NCBI RefSeq assembly: GCF_037325665.1
Contig: NC_090248.1
Location: 23,573,199 to 23,637,198, forward strand
Direction: 5' to 3'
Origin: Littorina saxatilis
Lineage: Eukaryota; Mollusca; Gastropoda; Littorinimorpha; Littorinidae
DNA length: 64,000 bases
The position numbers were made by a program, and so were the translations under genes. The notes below the pieces were generated by a model, which was given only the letters and a program-made list of their open reading frames with translations, did not search any database and was not told the DNA's origin. Shown one piece after another: positions 23,601 through 35,600 of the stretch. Numbering within the stretch: position 1 is the stretch's first letter; every line of letters begins with the position of its first letter.

Positions 23601-26600
23601 GAGAGACTGCGTGACATGGATGTTAACATACTTCCCACTTTTCTCAGACTACAAGAACTGGTAATTAAATTACATATTCTTACCCCAATTCTCATAAATG
23701 CAGTGACTTCAATCTCACATGCTAGATGCCGAAAAACTACTCAAATTACCTGCCCTTGCAAGGGTGGTAACCAAGCTAAAAACAGACACCATAGCCGTTG
23801 CTATGCCCTGTCCCACCTGGTTACCCATAACCCACCGCGCACCACGTGAGCGCCGGCATCCGGAATAATCATTCGAGACTTCTCAAAAACCCATAGGAAA
23901 TGAAGTAGCGGGGATGGATGGGAGGGTATTAACTATGAGAATTGGGTAAGTATATTAATCAAATGAAAATTTACTATTGAAATTTTCCATTAAATTACAT
24001 ATTCTTACCCCAATTCTCATAAATGCAGAATGCTCCTAAAGGCGGAGGGAACTTACTTATGTCCCTGAGAGAACCTGTCCTGCAGAAACTAACGAGGGCA
24101 AGGAAATGGCCCCATCAAGTTGAGAGCAGGAGATGTCCAGGAGGTAAAAACTCAATGAACACGTCATCAGACCTCCAAAGAGCTGTTGGCAAAACTTCGC
24201 ATAGGCGAAAAGAACACCACCAGCGAGAGAAGAAGCCCAGGCTCTGGACTACTGAACACCTGTAAAGGAACAGAGGGAGGACTGAACCCCCCCCCCCCCC
24301 CCCGTGTTCTATAAGCTATCACTCCTTCCTAGGACTGTCCTAAGAAAGTAGCAACACCTCTTGTGAGCGTCAATTAAGAGAAGACTCTTTCACCTATAGT
24401 GTAAAGAGATAAGAACATGAGCTTTTGGCTCTTAGTTCCAATTGACTGAGCGCAAATTAAAAAGGATTTTAAAACTCTAACCAGACAGTTAGAAAATCCA
24501 AATCGCCCGGAGCGAGAATCCTCCCGAGAGGAGGGAATTAAACACCAGAGGAGATTGACCAGGTTTCTGATTCAAGGAAATCTGGCCGAAAAACCGTGAA
24601 AAAACGGAACTATAAGTTCCAAGGCTACATCCTCCGGTAAACCCCAACAACGCATGTGCCTCACTGCCCTCCGGAGCTGAGGCCCAGAGTAAGACTGGTT
24701 ACTATCCAAAAAGTGAGGCTTTTATGAAAGAATACTTATAAGTTTTATTACCTCCATAGTTTATTGTGTTGTCTGCTGCAACTAATGCATCCATTAAATG
24801 TGAATACAGTGGAACCTCCCCTTTTAAGATGTCCAACGTTTTAAGACCTTGATTTTTCAGATTTTCTGCTCGTCAACTTTGTAAATTTACCTCCATTTTA
24901 AGACCACTTTCCTTTTTAAGATCTTCTTCGTCTGCGTCCATGGGCTGAGACTCCCACATGCACTGCTGTTTTTTGCACACATGGGTATTTACGTGCATGA
25001 CCGTTTTTACCCCGCCATTTTAGGCAGCCATACGTCGCTTTCGGGAGACTTTTTGAGTCTTGATTTTCTCAGTTGTTTTAGGTCTCAAATTGAGTCAGAG
25101 GGGAAATCTGCTATATGTGTGAATCTTTTTTTGTCTGTCCTTATTGTCGTTCACTTTGATTTCTGCAGACGGGTCTGAACATCTGCACGGTGCTGCTGAG
25201 CGAGATCCTGTGGGAAAAGTTTCGCTGTGGAACTGGATTCTGTGAACCCTTCACCCTGTACTTGCCAGACTTCAGTCAGGGTTTGTGGAACTCTTTTCCT
25301 TGTTCGCCGAGGCTTTCTTTTTTTTTTTTTTTTTTTTTTTCTTTTCTTTTTTTGTATTTGCCAAGCACATCATTGTGGGACTTTTAATCAATAACATGCA
25401 TCCGTCTACAATGTATCATCATTCACCCATCAACATTTATAATAAATATGTAGATGGCAAGGCTTTCTTTTTCAATGGTACAGTGGGACTCCCCTTTTGA
25501 GACCTCCAACACTCAGAGAAATTCGGGTCTTAAAAAGGAGATGGACATAAAATGGGGGTTCTGGATCTGGATAACCCACCTGGGTTGGTGGTTGGCGGGT
25601 GCGCCACAGAAGCCGACGACGGCTATCAACGTGACGTTTTTGGTTTTTTTGGGTGTGCGCATCTAAAAGAGTCTTAAAAGTTCACTGTACACAAGGTGGA
25701 TATAGTGTACAACTCCAGCTGGTCTTCTTGCTGCTGTACTTGCGGTTTTAGTCCGTTTGCCCTAGAATGTAGGCTTTTCAAGCACAGTTAAAAAATGCTA
25801 TGTTACAATGTTAAAAACTGGATAAAAACTACTGAGGCTCTCACACTGGTTTCTGCCCCCCTAACGCCGATGAGAAGGCGCTGGGCGTGGTCAAGGTGAC
25901 GGTGGCTTCGCTCAAATTGTTCCACTCGATCACTGTCTTTATAAAGAACGAGTTCCTGTATTGATCAGTCTTTGAGGTAGGAGCTTTGAAACAGCGGCTG
26001 TTGTTGGTTGCCTGTCTCTGGAGGATGTTTTGGCTCTCATACCCCTCGTAGGCTTTAGGCTTGACTCGGCGCCGAGATACGCTCACCGGGGTGAGGAAGG
26101 AGTCAGGGGGTTCATTTGTAGAGGTTATGAACAACAATTCTAAGAAAGCAAGGTCTTGAAAGGGTGAGGTGTGAAATTGAGTGGTCTTAAAAAAGGGGGG
26201 GGGGGGGGTCCACTGTATCTCAAATAATTTTATTTGAGGCGCACACTTTTTCAAAAACTCGTAGATTTATTAAAAAATGTAAAAATAAACTTCACATGCT
26301 CAGATTTGAATCTGATGGCACCGTTTTGAATATAAATTCCAAAGCATTTCCGGATTCTTCTTCCTCCTTCTTCATTCATGGGCTGAAACTCCCATGGTTT
26401 TTACGTGTTTGAACTTTTTTTCACTGCCAGGTAGGCAGTAATCCAGGGATCGCGTTAACGCATGTTTTTTGCGTATTTGACGCGTTTTAAAATCCGCCCA
26501 CGCATTTTCCCGGCGCTTATGCGTAACGCGTACGCAAAACAACTTCTATTCAAAACGGCATGCTCAGCAGCACATCCCAATACTGAATCAGACTATAGCA

Positions 26601-29600
26601 CACGTGCGAGAGTTTAGAATCTCTAGTCTGTTCTGGATCAAACAGCACAAGCGCGCGAGTTCAAATCTAAAGTCTGTTTTGGATCAAACAAAATGAGGTG
26701 ACGTGCTATCGGCTCTCGGCGATGCGCAAGTTGACACTCTCATGCGTATCGCCATGGAGGGGCCGGCCGTGAGCCAAAGTGCGGACGTTGTAGACAGGGC
26801 TTGCCGCGAATTCCAGAGCCGATGTGAGCGCCGGAAATAGGTGAGGGAAATGCGTGCTTTTGACATAATTTAACTGTGTTATAGTGTGACGCAAAATCGG
26901 TTCTGCTTTACGCGTTTTTTGGCCGACATTGCGTAAGCCGTACGCAATTTGAAAAATCCTAGCGCGATCCCTGGTAACCCATGGCTTTTCCGGTTCTTCT
27001 TGAATTTCAGGTTTTTTTTTCTTGTTCTCTGCACTTGTCAACCTTCCTGTGTTGACTGATGTTTATTGGTGTCTTTACAGAAGAGCTTAGAAGGATCATG
27101 GCCTTGGATTGTCCTGAGGGTCAGTCAGAAACGCTGTACAGCAACTACCTCAGTCTGTTTATGTCGGTCTTTTACCAAATCTGTCGGGACCTGCGGGAAC
27201 TTCGACACATGGTTGGTGACAAATTTTGTTATTTGTTTTGTTGTTTACTTTTTAGGGGGTGGTATTTATACTTCTGTTGGTGTAAACTTGGTTTTGTTGT
27301 TTTCTTTTATTAGGGGTGGTTTTTATACTTCTGTTGGTGTGAATGCTTCTGTCATTTGCTTCCATTATTATCAATGATGACAGATTAATGTTTGTCTTTT
27401 TTGTAGTTACCAGGACTATATCGGTCATTTTCACTTTTAACTCACTTCCAAAAATCTAAAAACAAATAGACTGCTAACGGTTTGTTTGTTTTGTCAATAA
27501 TTAAATGTTCCAATTTCTTCTTCTTCAGCGTTCGATGATGGCTGTGTCTAGATTCTTTGGCCCATGGATGTTGACGAAGTGGGCTGTAAATGTTCCAATA
27601 AAATACCATTTTTGTTTTTTCAATTTCAAAATGGGAAATAAAATTTTTAAAATGAACAAAAGGATGAGGCTGTGTTAATATTCAACCTACTGTTTTAATA
27701 ATTAGAGCTAATACAATGATGGGTTTTCTTGGATGCATGCATTTGAATTCTAAGACTTCTTGATTTTGTTTGTTTTCTCTAGGCACTGCTGAACTTCCCC
27801 AAGTACATAGAACCCATTGAGAAAGGAGAAGGTAATTATTTTTTTGTTGATTTCTTCTGACTTTCATTTATTTGTGGATGTTGGGGTTAAAACAAAGTTT
27901 TTGTCGCTGTTGAGATAACTTTAAAAAAGATTTGTTAGAATAGATCCCATCCTCGCCGCTTTACTTTAAAGACACAGTAAGCCTCCCGTAAACCATCACA
28001 GATACTGTCAGGCTTTTACACACAGTACAAACACCCTTCCATTTGAACGCTCACCAAACGAGAACATCCTCAGTGCCCTCCGTAAAGAGCGAGCAATTTT
28101 CAAAGAATTAATTTTGCGGATTGTGTCAGTGACAATCGGACCGTGGTGCGTTTTGGCGCTAGACCTAACTTTTAAAATCTAAATAATAAATTGACAGCTT
28201 GTTACACAAACATTCTTAAATCATAAAAGAATTCTTTTTTTATCAAGACAAGATCGGTACAATTCGAAGTTTTGAAAGTTTGAAGAAAAAAAAGCCCGGA
28301 AGCAGGGTCACACAAGGTCATGGTTCTCGTAGCAGACGACGGTTTATACCTATCGCCAGTTCCTCTAAACAGTCAAAAGCCATCGATAGAGTTCTTGTGA
28401 ACCACAGCCGTTTGTTTCGTGCATAGTCAGAGGTATTTAATAACGTGCTATTGCAGATAAGCTCACAGCGAGTCGCATTCAAATTACTAACTGACGACTA
28501 CATTGTGAAAAAGGGAAACTTGATCACACGGGTTCACGATGGCTCAGGGGTAAGATAAACCACGCAAAAATAAATTCTTTGAAAATTGCTCGCTCTTTAC
28601 GGAGGGCACCTAGGATGTTCCTGTTTGGTGAGCGTTCAAATGGAAGGGTGTTTGTACTGTGTGTAAAACGACAGTATCTGTGATGGTTTACGGGAGGCTT
28701 ACTGTGCCTTTAATATACAAACAAAATGTCAGTGCACAGAGGATCATAACGGAATTTGGATTTATAGGTACATCCTCACCAAGGAGATATTTTGCACACA
28801 GCCTCACTGTTAGGCAGTACAGTTGTGATGGACAAATGAAATGAAATCACTGCATTTAGAAAGACAGTGGAAAATTCAAAGAGCGGCTCAAAGAATGTCC
28901 AACTGTGACTTTTGCGATATTGAATTTTGAATTTGTTTATTTATATGGGAGATTTATATAGCGCTTGACGTTCTCTAAGCGCTTTACATATTAATTTCTG
29001 CTGTGTGAGATGGAATTTTTTACACAATATATCACGCATTCACATCGGCCAGTAAATCTCAAGCCATTACGGCGAATATTTACTTTTCACGGCCTATTAT
29101 TCCAAGTCACACGGGTATTTGGTGGACAATTTTGATCTATGCCTATACAATTTTGCCAGGAAAGACCCTTTTGTCAATCGTGGGATCTTTAACGTGCACA
29201 CCCCAATGTAGTGTACACGAAGGGACCTCGATTTATCGTCTCATCCGAAAGACTAGCACTTGAACCCACCACCTGGGCTAGGAAAAGGGGAAGAAAACTG
29301 CTTACGCCCCGACCCAGGGTAGAACTCGCAACCTCTCGCTTCCGAGGCAAGTGCACTTACCACTCGGCCACCCTTTCCAATTTGTCTTTATTTCCTTGGT
29401 GTACTTTGGAACCCCCCCTTTTAAGACCTCCAAAAATCTGAGAAAGTCAGGTCTTAACAAGGAGGGAGTCTTAAAATGGGGGTACATTTACAGAGGTTAT
29501 GAACACAAGGTCTGAGAAAAAGACAGGTTTGAAAGGCAGGGAGTCCTGAATGAGGGGGGAGGGGGGGGGGGGTGTCTTAAAAAGGGGGGGTTCAACTGCA

Positions 29601-32600
29601 GTTGCATTATACTCTTTAGCAACTTGTTTCTACCATGCTTTGCATTGTACACACTTGTGCAGATTTCAGATTCTGTTTAATTCTTAGGAACTGCTTTTGT
29701 CATTTTACAGCAACAGAGAATGACTCGCGCAAGCTTTGGCGAAATATTGAACCTCACTTGAAGAAAGCCCTGCAGACTGTTTACTTGAGGGAAGTGTCCA
29801 GGTAAGCTGTCATGAGGTTTACTCACTTGCGGCTCTTCTCTGTGTCAGTTTTCGTGTTTGTGTGTTGTTTTTGTTTGTGTGTTTTGTTGTTGTTTTTTGT
29901 AGGTTTTTCTTCTTCTTCTTGTCGATCACTCAGATGGAAACGCCGGTTCTCCGCGCAAATGTTGCCGTGCTCTGTAGGTCGTCCAGACTGCCATAGAGCT
30001 TCCCTTGCACCATGGTCGCCTCAGCCCAGATCTGGCTCCTGAGGCCATCGTGTAGTGGGCAGGTCTGCATCAGGTGTTCCGTTGTCATGCTGCCTGTTTG
30101 ACAAGGGCACTGGTCTGACTTGCCAATTCTGAACTTGGTGAAAAGGTGGTGGTTCATTCGGTTGTGGCCTGTCCGCAGCCTGAATATGAGGACCTGCTCA
30201 GACCTTGTGAGCAGGTGAAAGGCGTCGTTTTTGTTGTAGTGTGGGTGCTGCTGCAACCACTTTTTGTGTTGCTTGGCCTTGATGATGGTCTTGGCTTCTT
30301 TGAAGGTGGTTGATCTGTCATTCTGGTCCTTCGTATTCCCCTATTTTGCCAGAGTATCTGCGGCTTCGTTGCCTAGTATGTTGCAGTGAGAGGGGACCCA
30401 TTGCAGCACGACTGTGTGGGCTCTGCACAGGGAGGTCAAGGCGGATGACAGGTCATTCAGTTCTTTGTCTCTGGCAGTGTCTAAGGCCTGCAGGACTGAC
30501 TTTGCGTCGCTGAAGAACACAACGTTGTTGGAGGAGAGTGGACTGTGCTCAATGTGGGCTGCACCTGTCTGGAGCGCTACTGCTTCAGCCTTGAAGTTGG
30601 TGGAGTAGAGGCCGGTAGCGAGGGAGATGTGTTCTTCTTCTCGACCTCCTGGGTACTTTATGTAGATTCCGGCACCACCATTTCTGACAGCCTGGTCGGC
30701 AGATCCGTCAGTGTATACATGAGTCCATTGGCGTTGGGGGTAGGAGTTGTGGATGTGTTCAATGGTGAGAGACTTCAGTTCAGCACAGCTCTGGGAGTCT
30801 TTCTTGCCAACGCCAGGAATACTGCAGCATATCTGGGGTCTTCCTTCATCACTCCAGCTTGGGTTTTCGAGGTATTGGGGGATATCTTTGGGTTGCTGGT
30901 CCAGGATATCTTGGTGTCTCCTTTCCAACACCCTCGTCTGGTGGATGAAGCTTCCTCTCTTCAGTCTTCCTTTTGTTGGTTGGCACAGTCTGTCTTTCAT
31001 GGGGTGAGTTGGCAGTCGTTTGAATTTAGCTGCCTGGGTGAGGAGTTTGGTGTCCCTTCTGTCTTCCATGGGCTCAAGGCCCATGATGTTTTCCAGCTCT
31101 TGGATAGGGGTTGACCGCATGGCGCCAGTGATGATTCTGGCCGCCTGGTTCTGCACCTTGCTGACTCTGTCAAACTTTGACTTGGTTGCTGTGCCCCATG
31201 CTGTCACTCCGTACTCAAGTACTGGTCTGACGCTGCCCACGTACATCTTCTTGAGGATTGCTGCATCTGCGCCCCACGTTGTGCCAGTTAGCTTTTTCAT
31301 TAGTGCTAACCTTAGCTTGGCTCTGGCTTCGACTTTCTCTGTCTGCTGTTTCCAGGTGAGTCGCCTGTCAAAGGTTACGCCAAGGTACGTAGGGGTGTTG
31401 TCAGCCTGCAGCGTCTGTCCGCAGAGCTTGAGGTTGGCCTTCAGTTCTTTCGGGGACAGACTAAAGATCGTGTAAGTGGTCTTCCTGGTGTTGATGTTGA
31501 CGAGCCACTTCTTTGTCCAGTCCTCAAGCACTTTCAGCGCCTCTTGCATCCTGTAGTTTGCTGTTGTGATGTGCTCTTCTGAGCACCAGAGTGCAAGATC
31601 GTCCGCGTAGATGGCTCCATGGACATTTCGAGAGAGGTCCTTGACGATGTCGTTGATGAAGACTAGGAACAAGGTGGGGCTGAGGACTCCACCATGTGGG
31701 ACTCCGTCTTTCAGCGTCTTTTTCCGGCTGTACTGCCCGCTCACATGGACTTTTGCTTTCCTGTTGTTCAAGTACTGGCAAATCCACTGGAACATACATC
31801 CGGCCACGCCACTCTTCTGGAGCTTCAGCTTCAGCCCTTCCTTCCAGACCTTGTCGAAGGCCTTCTCCATGTCAATCCAGATCGTCAGGGTGTGTTTCTT
31901 GTCCTGGTAGCCATCTTCGATCTTCTGGGCGATGTATGTCACCTGGTCCTCGGTCGAGCGATGTTGCCTGAAGCCAGCCTGTTCTGGAGAAAAGGTGTTC
32001 TTCTTCTCCAGATGCCAAGTGAGCCTGGTTCCATGAGTTTGCCCACGCAGCTAGTGAGGCTGATGGGTCTGTATGAGTCCACCTTCGCTCGGTCTTTGCC
32101 CTTCTTGTGGATCGGGACCATATCAGCTTCTCGCCAGACTTGCGGGACATGGCCAGTCTTCCAGCTGTTGTTGTAGAGCTTCAGTAGCTGTGTTTTTGCC
32201 CTTGTGCCTAAATGTAGAAGCATTTCGTTGGTGATCTTGTCTGGCCCTGGCGACTTTCTTTCATGCAAGGCTTTCATGGCATCTGCCAGCTCCTGATGGT
32301 TGAACGGCTTGTTCATGTGTTCCCCTGGCTGATGCTCATTGGAGGTTCTTCTCTCCTCCTGTATCTCTGCTCTTCTTTCTTCTGGTACAGTGATGTTGCT
32401 GACTTTCTCGTAGTTGTCAATGAAAAGGTTGGCAGCCTTTCTTCCTGTCAGCAACTCTTGGCCCTGCGAGATGGTGATTGTCGCTGCTCTTGTGTCTTCG
32501 CCGTTCATGGCTTTCGTCAGCTTCCACAGCTTGTTGCCGTCCCTTTCTAGGTTCAGCTTCTCCGTCTTCTCCCTCCAGCTTGATCTTGCTGCTTGGAGGT

Positions 32601-35600
32601 AGGCTCTCCTGTACTTGGCAGTGGCTGCTTTTAGGGTGATGTTGTTGTCAACAGAGGGGTTCTCCTCCACTTCTTCTCTGATACTGCTGACTTCATCCTC
32701 AAGCTCCTGAAGCTCTTCCGTCCAGTAGGACCTGTAGTTCTTGCGTGCGCCTCGTGGGATTGTTTCTGAAGCTGCTTTCAGGATGGCCTGGTTGAAGTTC
32801 CTGGTGACCCGGTTGATGTTCAGGTCGTCTGTCTTCAGGCCCCTGGTGTAGAGGTCTGTGAGGCTCGCAAATATGTTCCAGTCTGCCTTCTTGTAGTTCC
32901 ATCTTGGAAAGGTTGTACTGTTCTGTGGCCTGTACTGCAAGTTGATGGCCAGCTTCACTGGCCGGTGGTCGCTGCCTCCTAACTGGCTCAGTATCCCTCT
33001 TGTGGTTTTCTTGGAGAGGTCATCAGTTGCGAAGGCAAGGTCTGGGGTGGAAGTCGACAGCCACCTGCGTGAGAAGAAGGTGGGTGGGTCTTCTGGATCG
33101 TTCAGCAGTATCATTTGAGCGTCGATCTGCCAGTCCTCCACTTCCTCTCCTCTTCTGTCCGTCTCCTCGTAGCCCCAACAAGTTGAGTGGCTGTTGAAAT
33201 CGCCAACAACCAAACAGTTCTCGGATGGTAGATTTTCCAGATACTGCAAGGAAAGTTCTTTGTCTGGGGGGCAGTACAGGTTATAGATGGTAATGACAGC
33301 GCTGTCCACTGTGATTTTGACTCCTTGGACTTCAGCTTGCTGATTTGTGTCCACTTTGATTTCTTGTGCTGGTATACTGTTCTTGATGAGCATCAGCACT
33401 CCTCCTTTGTGTCTTCCTTCTCTGTCCTGTCTGCAGGTTTGGTATCCTCTGATGGTGAACCGGTGGTTCGGATTCAGGTGCGTTTTTTGGATACAGGCAT
33501 ATTGTCAGCATACAGTCTTTCAGTGAGAGGAAGCTTTTTGTTGTACACTCCTTCCGCATTCCATTGAAGAATGTTCAGCGGTCAAGGAGTCTCCTGCGCG
33601 CTTGTTGTTCTTCTTTGGCCTGTAGCATTTTAACATTTACCCTCCGCCTCCGTAGCCTGGCTCCTCGCGGCGGGACATGGTGACCTCCGGTAGCTTGGGT
33701 TGGGCCCCTTTGAGGCATAGGGCCCAGCACTCCACCAGCCCGGGGGGACTCCACAGGCAGAGCACCATCACGTGTTGAATCGTCGTTGTCCATCATGGGA
33801 GTGAAATGCGTTGCACTGTCGTTACGCGCACTTTGGCCCAGCGCATCCGTCTTCAGCAGTGGTTTCTTCTCCGACTTTTCCTTGTCGTAGGAGACTTGCC
33901 GTCCATGGCTGCAGAACGTCCCCCGTCCTTGGTTTTTTGTCTGAGTGATCCTTCTCATACCCCATTAGCCTCGGGGAGAGGTGGCTGAATTAGTCTGACC
34001 TCTACCCTTTGACCTGTCCAGCTTGGGTGGCCCTACCAGGAGTTTACACTCCCGCTGGAATAGCTCGATCTCCGGGTCATCGAGGCACTCAAACCACCAC
34101 ACCGCGCTAAGGAATCAGCCTTGTGGTGGGTAGGTTTTTGAATGCAGCAGCTTTTCAGTACCGCGCAATGGTACTTTCTTATATCAGTTTTCGTGTTTGT
34201 GTGTTGTTTTTGTTTGTGTGTTTTGTTGTTGTTTTTTGTAGGTTTTTGAATGCAGCAGCTTTTCAGTACAGTGCAGAGGTACTTTCTTATGTCAGTTTGA
34301 GAAATGTATGTTAGTGGTACATGTACACTGTTAATTATTTTGTAACCGTGGTTTGATTGTTCGTTATTTTGCTCATACTTCATTTCTTTATTGATTAGTC
34401 CCTTCCTGTGATTTAACATCATGTGTTCTGTTTCCTCTCTCTCACCTCCAGTGCTCAGTGGGAACAGGTGCAGAGGGAAAGTGCAGATGCTGAAGATGGT
34501 GTAACAACGATGGCCACATGTGAGCAAATTATTTTTCTTGCCTGTGTGAAAATGTTTCTCTTTTATTTTTTTCCTGTTTTTCTTTCAGGCTGTACAGTGG
34601 AATCCCCCCCCCCCCCCCCCCCCCCACCCTTTTAAGACCCCCGCAATTTAAGACATCCTTCTTTTTAAGACTTTGCTTTTCACCTTTTTTGTTTGCACTG
34701 TCAGTGAATTTACCTCCATTTTTAGATTCCCCCCCCCCCCCCCCCCCTTTTTAAGACCAGATTTTCTCAGGTTTGTGGAGGTCTTTAAAGGGGGGTTCCA
34801 CTGTATCTTCTCACTCTCTATGTCTCCCTTGCCTTACAGGCAGAAAACTTGTATGTGATCAGGGACTCCAGTATCTATTTTTTTCTTTTGCTCATGTGTC
34901 TGTGTATGGGGGTCTTAAAAGGGAGGTTCCACTGTTTTCAATTCAAAGCTCAAGCGTTTGTGTTCAGACATACGTTTTTACGTAAATGTGCACCATTTAT
35001 TAGACTTTAAAGTCCCAGCTGGATTGTCTTTGTTTGTCAAAATCAGCGCTTAAGTAAAAGGTAGGTCAGTAAACCACACTGGACTCACTTTGAGTAATTT
35101 CTTTTCAAATGGATATTTCAGAATCCCATGTCTGTTACGTTGTCTGTTTTTCAGTGCCAGTTTCCAGGAACCAGGTGGAGTTACCATACTACTCAAAGTA
35201 CCTTCTTGTGGCGGCCTACCTCGCCTCCTACAACCCTGTTGTGTCTGATAAAAGGTTCTTCTGTAAGGTTTGTTGTGTGGTGTTTTCTGCAAGATACGTG
35301 ATTCTTATAACTTAGATCTGGAGACGGTCCTGTCTTGGAACAGTAGCATTTCAATCAGTCGCTTGAGACAACTGATTCTGTTAATTGAATTCGGGGTTTG
35401 TTTCATAATTTGATTCAGTATTTTCTTTATTTAAATTCTGCTTTATTTTCATTGTTTCCGTTGAGAACTGTAATCTTTCATGCAATTTTTTTTTTCATGC
35501 TCTAAATTCAGTTAGTAGACTTACATATATGTCTTAGTTTCAGTGTTAAAGGAATGTGTCTTCTTCTTCTTCTGCGTTCGTGGGCTGAAACTCCCACGTA

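Noticed and set aside
29845-29908. 64-base direct repeat as a giant LINE target duplication
   Set aside because: The same block belongs to a 108-bp tandem repeat on the right side; the true duplication is about 10 bp.
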